DNA from: Agaricus subrufescens
Lineage: Eukaryota; Basidiomycota; Agaricomycetes; Agaricales; Agaricaceae
NCBI GenBank assembly: GCA_029945375.1
Contig: JAQOTE010000015.1
Coordinates: 124,001-188,000, forward strand
Length of the DNA: 64,000 nucleotides
Direction: 5' to 3'
The notes below the pieces were generated by a model. That model was not told where the DNA came from. It saw only the letters and a program-made list of their open reading frames with translations, and made no database searches. Of the stretch, positions 36,028 to 47,736 are shown in pieces; positions within the stretch are counted from its first letter, which is position 1; each line of letters begins with the position of its first letter. The translations under genes were made by a program, and so were the position numbers.

Positions 36028-37096
36028 ATGAACTCTGCCCGTTGTTTCAGCCCCCTGCCGGCCACTATACGCACAGTTCGGCTATCCTGGATAGTGGGCT
36101 GCTTCTTATCTTGTATAGGATACGGTGCCCTACTGGTCATTGGATACGCTTGCTACATCGGATTACGGCGACGCAGCTCGCAGGGAGAGGGACACCCACG
36201 AGTCAAGAGGTTTCTAAGCATATACGTGGTGTTTATGCTCCTTCTTATGACTGCGGTGGAAATTTTGGAGATCATGGGCACGGTTAACAGCGTCTTGGAT
36301 GATGTATGTTTCTTTCAGAATCTGCAGCCGTCGAACCCCTATCTCGGAACTTTTGCCATCCATGTATGGGTAATCAACGTCACGACAGATGGCCTCTTTG
36401 TAAGTGTTTGAATAGTTGATCGAGCTCCTCTGTTCAGTGCGGTGGATGTGGCAGATATGGAGGTGTTATACTGCCTGTGGAGGCATTCGGGGACAGAGAG
36501 ACTGGTTCATTTTGTTATGGGTCGCGCCAGTTGTTGTCTATATCATAATGCTCTGTGAGTTGTTTGTAAGACATTACATTAAAATTACTCATACTTAGTC
36601 TTTGATTATATGTTAAAGGCATCGGATTTATCGTTGTCGATCGACTTGCCACATTCAACCCAAATTTGAGTGTGTTGGTACCGATCTTATACTGCATAAC
36701 TGGTTTTCTCAACGTCTTAATCACTGTATGCATCATTATTCTCATCCTCCGATATCGACGTGTTGCGACCGAAGCCCTGGGAAGAGATCTTCCAGTACCT
36801 AACGTGATGATGGTGTTAGTTGAATCAGCGGGGTTGGTCGTGATCATTGATACATTTGTGGTTGCCTGCTACTTTTTTGGTATCTGGCTAGATATTGCAG
36901 TGCAGGTCTGGATTCCTATGCAGGTGAGCTTTCAAGATTCATTTGATCAATGTACTTCATTCAAAGTTGTATGCCGTTCCAGCCCATGGCTTCATTTTTG
37001 ATTATACATCGGGTATATCAAGGATCAGACTACTTTCAGCGACGGAGCGAGCAGATAAGTTCATTGCGCTTTGAACAGGTCTCTGAACCTGCATGA
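36028..37096 (+). CDS. Seven-helix membrane protein, tandem family copy C
   Basis: Four exons, 36028-36399, 36455-36554, 36619-36923 and 36983-37096, give 296 residues. It shares all family landmarks: helix 1 GYGALLVIGYACYIGLRRR, DDVCFFQNLQP before helix 3, IWRCYTACGG and RGQRDW in exon 2, SVLVPILYCITGFLNVLIT in helix 5, VLVESAGLVVIIDTF in helix 6, WIPMQ at the third exon end and IIHRVYQGSDYFQRRSEQ in exon 4. Exon 3 is 15 nt shorter than in copies A, B and D. It is the first of four copies on the far side of the biosynthetic genes. Confidence 0.87.
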
Positions 37097-38395
37097 CTGG
37101 TCCATCTATCTTCTCAGTGGGACAAATGTATTATTATTATAAGCCCGTCGGTACGGTCTCTTTTATCGGTGATGCGGGATGCCACGAGGGAAATGCTTCT
37201 TTCATTCCGACCTGCCGCATCCAAGTAGCATGGGCTACCACTCATTCCCCTTCTTATTTGCGCCCTACCGCACGCTTCTATTGTGCACTCTCAACACACT
37301 GCGTTGGCCCCTTTCTTCTCTGCACCACCAATGACTACTATATATGAGCGATAACATCACTATCAACACCATGTTCATGCGTAACAGATCGACGTGACCA
37401 GCGGATAAGGGCATTAAGTAGTATTTGAACAGCAATCGGGACCTTCATGATTATTTCTGTTACTCTCTTTGGCAGATTTGCGAGAAAGTTCTCCAATATC
37501 AGAATAGCAGGCTTTATTCAGTTGATTAAGAGGGAAACCTCATGAGGCACGAAACTGAAAGAGGGACCAAAAAGAGGGAATTAGGGTTGTTGGGGAGGCA
37601 AGGAACGGACAATGAGGTGAAGCGTATTAAATTGAGTAGTATAGATACAGGAATGAACTTTCAGAGCCCAAACAATGGGATAAAGACAATGAAACTCGAA
37701 CAAGAAAGAGGCTTGCCGAAAAGTGACTGACCTCAGGCTGGACTGACCCAGGGAATTTAGAAGTGAAACCAGAGGAAATAAGATAGAACCGAGCTACGAG
37801 AGCCACTGGCATAAGAAATAAATTTGACTTCTCTATCAAAAGATCACCTTTAATCGTGCGCCTGTGGCTTGTATTGATTTTGATTTGCAGGAGACAGACG
37901 AAGATTCAGGGCCCCCACGTGACATGAACGCAATGCTACGAGCTCTCAGCTCTTGCCTTCCGAGTCCCGACCTTAAATACGTCGCTGCACAGACTAGCAA
38001 CTGCATACTAGCGCTCTTTGTACAGCCACCCGCCCCTTCTAACACCATCAATGGACGTACCCCTTTGCCCTGGATGGCGCCGTTCGGGACAGCAGGTATA
38101 TCTGACTTCGTGCTTTTACCCAAATTCTTTAATCATTTTCTCGCGATCAATCTTGACACCCCGCTTCAAATCCCTGTTGAATGCCCCGGCCAGGCGCGAA
38201 CACGTCTCAGTCCGATCAACACGTTATTTGGCTATACGCTTATATTGTCCTCTACTTTGATCTGTCGCGACGAAGCCCAGAATCAAAAGATCCCGTCATG
38301 TTCGATGTATCAACTGATGCCAAAGCCCACCACTATAAGACATTTACCCAAAGCCATTTCAACCCTCTCCTTTCCTTTCCTCGACTGCATCTGCG
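37097..38395. other. Intergenic between seven-helix copies C and D
   Basis: About 1.3 kb. A plus-strand 194-codon frame (37864-38448) overlaps the start of copy D in another frame. It has no motif, no homologous frame at the other copies and no need for introns, so I treat it as chance. Nothing else was recognised. Confidence 0.5.
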
Positions 38396-39461
38396 ATGGG
38401 GTCAGAGGTTTGTCACGATGCTCAACCAGACACTATACGTACAGTTAGGCTCTCCTGGATGGTGGGCTGTATCCTATCTGGTATAGGATATGGTGCTCTG
38501 CTTGTCATTGGACATGCTTGCTATGTTGGACTACGACGACAAAGCTTGCCAAACGAAGAATACCCTCGAGTCAAGAAAGTGTTGATCACATACGTGGTGT
38601 TCACACTCATTCTGACGACTCTCACGGAAGTCATTGAGATTACCCTGACGGTCAACAGCGTATTGGATGATGTATGCTTCTTTCAAAACCTACAGCCGCC
38701 GAACCCATATCTCGGCAGTTTTGCTATCCCCGTATCGTTGATCGATATTACGACAGACGGTCTCTTTGTAAGAATTCGAATGGCGTTTTGACTTGCTGAT
38801 TTACTGATCGTGATCGTCACAGATATGGAGGTGTTATACTGCTTGTGGAGGCCTACGGGGACAGAGAGGTTAATTCATTTTATTATGGGTGATGCCATTA
38901 GTCGTCTACATTATAATGATCTGTGAGTCGCCCGTAATACGTTGGGCATGTCCAAACTAATCTCCGGGTGTTGAAGGCACCGGTTTGGTTGTCATTGCTC
39001 AACTTGCCCCTTTGAGCCCAGGACAACCACATTTCACTGTACTATTGCCGATCTTGTATGGCATAGCAGGTTTTCTGAATGTCCTGATCACGATATGTAT
39101 CATCATTCTCATCATCCGTTATCGACGTGCGACGGCTGAAGTTATGGGGAAAGATTCTCCGTTACCGTATCCAAATCTAATGATAATGTTGGTTGAATCG
39201 GCCAGCTTGGTCGTGTTTATTGATGCATTTGTGATTGCGGGTTATATCTTGGGTGTCTGGGGAAATATTGCCGGGCAAATTTGGATCCCTCTGCAGGTGA
39301 GCTTCTTAGATTCCTGAGTGATGTGCTGAAATCAAAGTTTCGTGTAGCCAATGGCTTCTTTCTTGATTATTCATCGGGTATCACAAGGATCCGACTACTT
39401 TCATCGGCAGAGCCAACACATAAGTTCATTCCAGTTTGCACAGGTATTGGAACGAGTCTGA
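38396..39461 (+). pseudogene. Seven-helix membrane protein, tandem family copy D, with nonsense codon
   Basis: Exon structure is kept: 38396-38767, 38823-38922, 38977-39296 and 39348-39461, which would encode 301 residues. In exon 2 the codon after RGQRG is TAA at 38871-38873. The other copies have TGG (Trp) there, within RGQR-x-W. Two base changes are needed, so this is not a simple sequencing slip. Everything downstream of the stop (helices 4-7, including LVESASLVVFIDAF and IIHRVSQGSDYFHRQS) stays open and well conserved, so inactivation is recent or the stop is bypassed. Truncation would leave only helices 1-3. Confidence 0.85.
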
Positions 39462-40386
39462 CTATGGAGTCGCACTCTTTAGCAAGGACAATGTCTTAGT
39501 ATTACTGATATGTCCGAACGAAATAGGTGTATGATACAACACGATTAGCAACTTGCGAGCGGTCTTGGTGATAAGGATGAAAAGCAGCAAGTTCCATTGG
39601 CAGGGTGACTGACAAAAATACTTTGAGCTCTAAACCAAAAGGCACCAGAATAGCGGGGTCGGAGAACAAAATTAACCACCCGAAGGAAGAGAAAATTGAA
39701 GAAGCCGGTGAGCAAGGCAATGAGAGCTCTCTGGAATAACACAATAAGAGTCCGGAGCCGAACAATAGAACGAAAGGTTTTGATGAGAAGTGATTAAACC
39801 GAATCGTTCGTAAATAAAGGCACAATGGCAAGAGGTCTAGGCGTTCAGATCGTTCTTGACAAACCAACATCATGAGGACGGTTCACAATCCGCCAGACTG
39901 AGGGAGAATCACCAGTGGACCCTTGAGCCCATGGTGGGTTGTGCTCCAATTCCGATGTAGTGCACTGATGAGGGGATGATGACTCATGACCACAAGAGGT
40001 GCGGATTGATCAACCTGCGAATCCGTGGTTTCCACATTGCACAAGGGCCCTCCGGGAATTGACTCTTTTTCTCAGGAGATTTTAGTTGTGAAAATAGAAC
40101 CTTGTACATTCAGAAAATATCAGTTTCATAGTCACGAATATCATTGTCATCATGATATTCATCTCAAGGTGGCATAAGCCAACGCTCAGACTCAGATCTT
40201 ACTCTTTATCCTACATTACCGTCGGGTTGCAGTCTGTGACATGTTTCTTCTTGATGCCCAGCCCTGGGCACATTACTATTCAAGAAATACAGTTGCTTCG
40301 AATGTTCAACAGATCCCCGGGTTCATCATTATAAATTGTTCTCCCATACAAATTCAACGCTCAAAATTTTCTCACTCCCTTCCCCC
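39462..40386. other. Intergenic between copies D and E, start of duplicated unit
   Basis: No gene is supported. A 123-codon minus-strand frame (39502-39873) has no motif. From about 40000 the sequence is the upstream part of a unit repeated at about 41893, for example cattgcacaagg and the attataaattgttct just before each gene. Confidence 0.55.
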
Positions 40387-41458
40387 ATGGCCTTAGGGAA
40401 CTGTTTCAGCCCTTTGACAGACAGTACACGCACAATTAGGCTATCCTGGATGGTGGGGTGCTTCCTATCTTGTATAGGGTATGGTGCTCTGTTAGTCGTT
40501 GGATACGCTTGTTACATCGGATTACGACGACGTAGCTTGCAGGGAGAGGGATACCCACGAGTCAAAAAGGTGTTAAGCATATACGTGGTCCTCATGCTTC
40601 TTTTGATGACCGTGGTTGAGATTGGTGAGATTATGGTGACGGTCAATAGCGTTCTGGACGATGTATGCTTCTTTCAAAATTTGCGGCCTCCAAATCCATA
40701 CCTCGGAGGTTTCGGTATTCCAGCATCGTTAATCAATATTACGACGGATGGTCTCTTAGTAAGTTTTTTTGCATAATAATAATTATGAAGATACTGACTA
40801 TGGTTGTTGTAACAGATATGGAGGTGTTATACTGCTTATGGAGGTCTACGGGGACAGAGAGGATGGCTCACTGCATTATGGGTCACACCATTCATCGTCT
40901 ACATTATCATGACCTGTGAGTCGCCATCAATACACTAGGGATGTTTAAACTTGATCTTTGACTACTATAGGCGTCAGTTTCATCGCTGTTGTTCGTCTGA
41001 ATGCGTTCCCCTCGAGTGGGATAGGTTTCGATGTACTGGTGCCAATCGTATACGGCATAGCTGGTTTCCTCAATATCCTAATCACAATATCCCTCACTAC
41101 CCTTATCCTCCGCTATCAATATGTTATGGCACAAGCTCTCGGCAGAAGTCGTCGACTACCCTATTCTAATGTGATGTTGGTGTTAGTGGAATCGGCAGGC
41201 TTGGTCGTGATCTTTGACATATTTGGAGTCGCGACCTATGGTACTGTCTGGTGGAGCGTTGCAGGGCAGGTTTGGATTCCTATGCAGGTAAGCTTCAGAG
41301 CCTGAGATCATTTGATTATTGAAATCAAGTCATTCTAGCCCATGGCTTCATTTTTAATCATTTATCGGGTATCCCAGGGATCAGACTGCCTTCATCAACA
41401 AAGTGAATGTAGTATACGAAGTTCATTGCGGTTCGGGGAAGTATCAGAGCTTGTTTGA
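40387..41458 (+). CDS. Seven-helix membrane protein, tandem family copy E
   Basis: Four exons, 40387-40758, 40816-40915, 40971-41287 and 41339-41458, give 302 residues. It starts MALGNCFSPL, with helix 1 GYGALLVVGYACYIGLRRR, IWRCYTAYGG and RGQRGW in exon 2, and FDVLVPIVYGIAGFLNILIT in helix 5. Helix 6 reads VLVESAGLVVIFDIFGVATY, and the tail is altered from QRQSE to HQQSE. An upstream in-frame Met at 40336 exists, but the conserved start is at 40387. It is nearly identical to copy F, exactly 1,893 bases downstream. A TATA-like attataaattg lies at 40329-40339. Confidence 0.87.
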
Positions 41459-42279
41459 GCATTCCTGTAGTTTTCACCAGCGGGTAGATGTCATATCAGT
41501 ATTACTATATTGATATTTTGGGAATGAAGCTGTTTACATCACTCCAAGGATAAATCACAGTCGCTGAACATCATTGATGCTAAAGGAAAGGGTTGAGACT
41601 CACCCCACCACCAGCGTATGATATTATTTTTGAGGTTGTGCGATGTGCGTCATCGTTTCGGTGAGCCCCGCATTGTCATTGTTGAATTATCCGCAGGCTC
41701 CTACCCAGCACGCTCATCGTTCGCACGTTTGGCAACTAGGGCCAAACACCTCGTAAAGGGTTAGGGGGTCCATACTTTCCTCCCGGGCCAACATGGGGCC
41801 CATGTCCACCTCTGACAATTCCCTGTCGAGTCCGCATCGAGCCCGCGTCAGTCCGCGTCCGCGCGCGGATTCCGCACTTTTGCTGTAGCCCGATGCAGAT
41901 TAGTCGATCTGCAAATCTATGGTTTCCGCATTGCACAAGGACCCTCCTCCCTTTCTCTAAGAAGATTTTTAGCTCTGAAAACGGAACCTTATACATCCAG
42001 AAAGTATTAGCTTCATAGCCACCAATATCACTGTCATTATGACATTCATCTCAAGTCGGCATACGCCGACGCTCAGACCCAGATCAAATCTAACTCTTTA
42101 TCCTACATTACTCTCAGATTGCGCTATGTGACAAGCTTCTTCTTGATGGCGCAACCCCGGGCCCACTATTATTAAAGAGATACTGTCGCTTCGAATGTTC
42201 AACAGATCCTCGGGTTCATTATTATAAATTGTTCTTCCATACAAATCCAACGCTCAAATCGTTTTCAGTCTCCTCCCTC
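41459..42279. other. Junction between duplicated units E and F
   Basis: Contains the downstream part of unit E, a GC-rich insert of about 195 bases, and the upstream part of unit F. The insert includes cgcgtccgcgcgcggattcc and cgcatcgagcccgcg and differs strongly in base composition from its surroundings. No gene is present; the minus-strand frame at 41736-41996 spans the insert without a motif. Confidence 0.6.
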
Positions 42280-43356
42280 ATGGCTTTAGGGAACTGTTTC
42301 AGCGCTTTACCACATAATACACGCACAATCAGGCTATCCTGGATGGTGGGATGCTTCCTATCTTGTATAGGATATGGTGCTCTGTTAGTCGTTGGATACG
42401 CGTGTTACATTGGATTACGACGACGTAGCTCGCAGGGAGAGGGATACCCACGAGTCAAAAAGGTGTTAAGCATATACGTGGTCTTCATGCTTCTTTTGAT
42501 GACCGTGGTCGAGATTGTTGGAATCATGGTGACGGTCAATAGCGTTCTGGACGATGTATGCTTTGTTCAAAATTTGCAGCCTCCAAATCCATACCTCAGA
42601 GGCTTCACTATTCCAGCATCGTTAGTCAATATTACGACGGATGGTCTCTTTGTAAGTGCTTTTTGCATGGTAATGATTTTGAAGATACTGACTATGGTTG
42701 TTGTAACAGATATGGAGGTGTTATACTGCTTATGGAGGTCTACGGGGACAGAGAGGTTGGTTCACTGCATTATGGGTCACACCATTCATCGTCTACATTA
42801 TCATGACATGTGAGTCGCCAGCAATACACTACGGATGTTCAAACTTCATCTTTGACCACTATAGGCGCCAGTTTCATCGCTGTTGTTCGTCTGAATGCGT
42901 TCCCCTCGAGTGGGTTAGGTTTTGATGTACTGGTGCCAATCGTATACGGCATAGCTGGTTTCCTCAATATCCTAATCACAATATCCCTCACTATCCTTAT
43001 CCTCCGCTATCAATGTGTTATGGCCCAAGCTCTCGGCAGAAGTCGTCGACTACCCTATTCTAATGTGATGTTGGTGTTAGTGGAATCGGCAGGCTTGGTC
43101 GTGATATTTGACATATTTGGAGTCGCGACCTATGGTACTGTCTGGTGGAGCGTTGCAGGGCAGGTTTGGATTCCTATGCAGGTAAGCTTCAGAGCCTGAG
43201 ATCATTTGATTATTGCTTGAAATCAAGTCATTCTAGCCCATGGCTTCATTTTTAATCATTTATCGGGTATCTCAGGGATCAGACTGCCTTCATCGACAGA
43301 GTGAATGTAATATAAGAAGTTCATTGCGGTTCGGGCGTGTATCAGAGCTTGTTTGA
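42280..43356 (+). CDS. Seven-helix membrane protein, tandem family copy F
   Basis: Four exons, 42280-42651, 42710-42809, 42865-43181 and 43237-43356, give 302 residues. All intron positions equal those of copy E and the protein differs at only scattered positions, for example CFVQNLQP for CFFQNLRP and LILRYQCVM for LILRYQYVM. Conserved features are MALGNCFSAL at the start, IWRCYTAYGG, RGQRGW, WIPMQ and IIYRVSQGSD. It is the last copy of the family in the window. Confidence 0.87.
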
Positions 43357-44015
43357 GCGTTCCTGTAGTTTTTCACCTGTGGGTAGACATCATATCAGTA
43401 TTGCTATATTTGTATTTTGGGAATGAAGCTGTTTACATCACTCAAAGGATAAGTCGAAGTCGCTGGACAGCATTGATGCTAAAGGCTTTCACCGCATTTT
43501 TAGGCGACTTTCACACCCGCTGAAGTTCTTGGTCCCGACTCCACAGGGCTGAGAGTCACCCCACCATCAGCGTAGAATATCATTTTTGAGGTTGTGCGAT
43601 GTGGGCAGTCACCGTTTCGGTGAGTTCCGCATTGTTGAGTTATCCCCATCTGATTCCACGCGGAACTTCTGAAATAGACCTTGATATAATTTATAAAACA
43701 CCTTCCATTCATCCATTCAACTGATTACGTGCCCGGATCATTATCGTTTCAATAGGAGCCTGATCAGCTGCAAGCCGACCTTGCATTACGCTCGGTCTCT
43801 TGAACCAACACCGGCTCTTCCGGACGGCTGCAGGGCGTGTGGAAAGACGCTGTTCACAGATTTTGGCAGCTGCCAGAATGTCATCCACAGTAACTGTTGT
43901 ATGTTGAGGCTGCGCAGAAGAATCCTGATCTTTTCAGATTTTTGTCATCATGCGGCTTTACATAAATATGAACACGTGTCGGACGTGACTATTGCCCTTG
44001 CTTCCGCCGTCCATC
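43357..44015. other. Intergenic, end of duplicated unit and hydrolase promoter
   Basis: The first 300 bases are the downstream part of unit F. The rest is unique and precedes the hydrolase gene. A longer open frame at 43781-44185 partly overlaps the hydrolase exon in another frame and is not supported. Confidence 0.5.
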
Positions 44016-45356
44016 ATGCCAGAGGCCTACAAGTATGGCGCTCAGCCTTGGAAAACCCTGTTCATCATCTACTCCATCTTGACTATTTTGTTTGTTCGCA
44101 TCCCTCTATGGACGCTGCTCGCTATCCCAAGGTTAGCTCACACGTATTCCTTTTTGCCGTTCTTGAGCTAATGCATTTTCGCTAGACCTTTTCGACCCAG
44201 AAGATCCTGGAGTATTAAGCGTGCTGTAATGGTCAAGTTACTACGCAAACTTCCTGAAATAGAACAATAGTGCGTTCCTTGTCACTTTTGCGGCTCCAAG
44301 TCTGATGAACGTCAATTCGACCTCAGCACCGGTATCATCAACGTATCACCAGATTATAGAGCTATTCATTCTACTCGTGGAGTTCCTGCTGTCTGGATTT
44401 CGCCCGTGCGCAGCGATCTAGTTGTGGGTAACTTGGCACATTGGGCCCGAGGAGCCAGCGTCGAACCAATACGTATACCGGGATATTGGATCATCCAAGA
44501 TGGTGCCAACATCAAGCACAACTCTCGCCCGGAAGCCGGAGAGAAAGTCGTATTGGCCTTACACGGTGGTGCTTACATCAAACTCTCGTCGCATCCCAGC
44601 GACTTACCTGGCGTAATCGGTCGCTCCCTCATTAAACACACCGATCGCGTTCAACGCGTTTTTGCCCCCGAATACCGCCTCTCATCCACTCAGCCAAACG
44701 AAGAAGCACATCCCTTCCCTACTGCCTTGCTCGACGCTTTGACGGCTTACGTGTTTCTAGTCAATGAGATCGGTTTTGATCCATCTGATATCATTGTTGA
44801 AGGTGATTCTGCTGGCGGCAATCTCGCCTACGCTCTCACGCGTTACCTTGTTGACTATAAGGGTACACCTGAGTTACCTGCTCCCCCTGGTGCCCTTGTT
44901 CTCATATGCCCTTGGGCAGATGTTTCGCACAGTCACAATCACCTTGAAAACGGATCTGCTTCAACCAATATTACATCTGACATTATTGGAGACCCTAATA
45001 AACACCTCCATTACGCTGTTAAAGCGTTTACTGGCCCCCATGGTCTGGATGTCGTCAAAAATAACCCGTATATTTCACCGGCTTCTCTGGACGAATCACT
45101 GGTCGTGAACTTCAAAGGTTTTCCAAGGTCATTTATTGTCGCTGGTGGTGCTGAAGTTTTCCTCGATCAAATAAAAACGTTGCGCGATAGGATGATCAAG
45201 GATCTAGGTGAAGGAAATGGAGTATCTGATGGAGACGGAAACGTTCGATATTACGAAGCAGCGGACGCTATTCATGATTATCCAGTTTTTTCGTGGCACG
45301 AACCAGAGTTTACCGATACTTACAAAGCTATCGCTGAGTGGATTTCTCTTGCGTAG
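44016..45356 (+). CDS. Membrane-anchored alpha/beta hydrolase (HSL-like)
   Basis: Three exons, 44016-44131, 44186-44269 and 44327-45356, give 409 residues. The N-terminus MPEAYKYGAQPW is followed by a hydrophobic segment (TLFIIYSILTILFVRIPLW) that should anchor the protein, then a basic stretch. The catalytic domain shows the oxyanion-hole LALHGGAYI, the nucleophile elbow GDSAGGNLAYAL, VLICPWADVSHS and a C-terminal AIHDYPVF that supplies the His. This is the arrangement of hormone-sensitive-lipase-like carboxylesterases (alpha/beta hydrolase fold 3). Likely substrate class: esters or acyl groups at the endoplasmic reticulum or another membrane; specific substrate unknown. Confidence 0.92.
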
Positions 45357-45529
45357 ATGCTTTACAATACTACCTTCTGCTTGCTATTCTGGTCGATCCC
45401 AGCTGAGTAAAATCAATAGTTGTCATTGCACATAATGACAAGACTAAGTAAAGTACAATAGGATAATTGAATATAACGATGGTGGTACAAAGGCATCAAT
45501 GACAAATCAAAATGAGGGGAAAAAATCCA

Positions 45530-47223
45530 TTAATTGAGCTTGGCTCCCATTGCATCCGCAAACATACTCAACAACCCATTCAGTTTCCCATCATACTCGG
45601 AATCATCTTTTGACCCCTTCATAAACAGATCATGCCTGAACTTTCCAGAGTCAAAAGTCTCGTCCCGGACATAAACATCCGGTTTCTCCCAATCTTTCCA
45701 ACAACCTCCTGACAGAATCTGATCCAACACAAGACCGCCTCGAGTTCTGAAATCCTGTATTCGCTCTTCTTGAGAGGGGGTACATGGTTTTCCTTGAATT
45801 TGTTCCATGAAATGACGTAAACGATCACGTTGACCTTCCTCGCGTGGGCCGAGTATTTCCCAACCGAGTGCCCCATGCAAAAGTTTGTTCTGCATCACAG
45901 AGAAGCGTTTCTCTTCGATCAGGACATGGGATTCTTCGTGATGGCCTGAAGGATGGAAATAAGCTGGGGTACGAGTGCTTCCCCAGTCTCTGAACACTTC
46001 AGGAAGCGTCTTGAGGCAGGGGGAGGCATCAACGCAGGTAGTCATGCCATAAGCTGAGCTACAACAATCCAAGATGATTTCCTCGCCTTTGATGGTACGG
46101 AAGTACATCCAATAATGATTATCGGGGTCAAGAAGAGTCGTCCGGGTGTTTGGCTTGGGATGATAATAAGTCCAAGTCTGAACGCGGTTGGCCTTTCCTT
46201 GGATTCTTCCTTTACAAATCCCAAAATCGCTGACGGGACTATGTCCGAATTCGAGACGATAGCCAGAACGTGGCTCCCATTCCGAGAATCGCGCCCTATC
46301 GGGGTCATTACTATTACGGGGTTTGGACAGGCGGGTCGAATAGATCTCAGAAAGAAGGAGAAGCGATATGGCAACCGTGATTTCGAGGATATCGGATTCT
46401 CGAATGATGTGCAAATAGAACCGCATAGCGTCGCCCAGAGTCTTGCCTCTCCACCACTTTGCCAACTTGTCGTAACCCGGCATTTGGGAAATTTGGAGAT
46501 CATAGGTATCTCCGAGGACAACGGTATGGTGTAATGGATTTTCAGATTCTGTGGCTTTACGAGGCCCAGGCATAGTGGCCCGAATAATCCTTTGAGAAAG
46601 GGCGGGATGGGAAAGCGGGCGTGGCTCTTTACGAAGACCAAAGCCTTCGTATACGGAGAGGATATATGGATCGACATCTTTGGGAAGCGATTGAACGGAT
46701 TGGGGTACAAGGCGTCGAAGGGTATCGAAGAGATATGCGATCAGGGGATAAAAGACTTTGAGATTGATTTGTGCGGTTTGCGCTAGACAGACATAAGATC
46801 GAGCGCATATATGTTTAGAAAGCGCAACATACAACAGAACCTTTTGTGATCTCGCCAATCCGCCCTTTGGCACTCCTTGGAGCAGTATATTGCCTGTTCA
46901 CGGGTCATTCAGCACCAAACCATCAAACGCAGATCAAGGGCTGGCCAACATACCGATGCGCACGAGTTGCATAGACGCAAGGTCGTGGTCTTGAAACAAA
47001 CCCCGCATTTATCAAGTTTTTGAATGGGTACAGAAATTTCTCTATTTCTCCCTGAAGGTCCAGGCATTTCGTTTATGTCCAGTGTGCCGTTTTGTAAACC
47101 CGTAAAGATGTCCATCAGTTTGTTAGGATTCCCCTGGGGCAGCGCTTTGCAGCCACGCATCATACGTCTGAATGGTGATTCCTCTCCTTCCCATTCTTCG
47201 AAAATTTCATCGTCGGAGCTCAT
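45530..47223 (-). CDS. MYND-type zinc finger protein
   Basis: Three exons, 47223-46954, 46893-46833 and 46782-45530, give 527 residues. After an acidic start (MSSDDEIFEEWEGEE), the zinc-binding module reads CGVCFKTTTLRLCNSC, then across an intron IYCSKECQRADWRDHKRFC, which is the complete C-x2-C ... H-x3-C MYND pattern at about residues 75-110. The remaining 400 residues have no domain that I recognise; they include YDKLAKWWRGKTLGDAMRF and WRGLE-free hydrophilic regions. MYND fingers mediate protein-protein contacts with proline-rich partners, and no SET catalytic motif is visible. The gene is convergent with the alpha/beta hydrolase. Confidence 0.88.
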
Positions 47224-47736
47224 TGAAGAGAGTTGAAGCCAGGTAGATCAACATGCATCTGAGCCCTCGGGTGCGTATATATAACCTATCTTATCAATTA
47301 TCATGATGATATAAGCGTTTTAACCCCGCTTCTCGGAACTTGTGTTTTTGTCTACTGGTTACGTGGCATCGCCTCCGTTATCAGTTCCAGTAGAACAACA
47401 AAACTTGTTATTGTATAAATGATAAGAGTAATAAAGACCGTAGTTGAGCAACGAGTTCTTGAGTCGCGCTACGGATCACTGGCTGGTATTTGCAATATCC
47501 ATCTAGCCCGGATCTCCAAAAGATTATGCATGAGTTCATGCAAGGCTGTGGGATGCGTGTACGTTCATCACTCACGCAACCAATCCTCTTAGCACTGCCA
47601 TACGACAATAATCTAACAATTGATTATCCGGGCATCAAAGAATAATAGTACCCTAAGCATCATTACACAGATATCACACTTTCGATGACTCAGATCAGAA
47701 CCAAACCACTTTCTTTTTCCGGACACATGGATCCAA
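47224..47736. other. Intergenic, start of PhoD-associated duplicated segment
   Basis: No gene. From about 47390 the sequence resembles about 52150-52500 downstream of the second PhoD copy (for example ggatcactggctggtatttg against ggtgacatttgg and surrounding shared words). This marks one edge of the duplicated PhoD segment. Confidence 0.5.

Larger units (their letters stand above)
40000..43650 (+). repeat. Recent tandem duplication carrying seven-helix copies E and F
   Basis: Two units, about 40000-41697 and 41893-43650, match along their upstream region, all exons and introns, and about 250 bases of downstream sequence (gaatgaagctgtttacatcac, ttttgaggttgtgcgatgtg). Start codons are 1,893 bases apart. 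Between the units lies a GC-rich stretch of about 195 bases (41698-41892) absent from the other junctions, and the second unit has an extra insert of about 60 bases at 43490-43550. Confidence 0.85.

Noticed and set aside
37864..38448. 194-codon plus-strand open frame as an extra gene
   Set aside because: It overlaps the start of seven-helix copy D in another frame, shows no motif, and has no counterpart at the paralogous loci.
39502..39873. 123-codon minus-strand open frame as a gene
   Set aside because: No motif, no neighbour relation and no equivalent between the other seven-helix copies.
46115..46534. Plus-strand frame opposite the MYND gene
   Set aside because: It is antisense to a well-supported coding exon and has no domain of its own.
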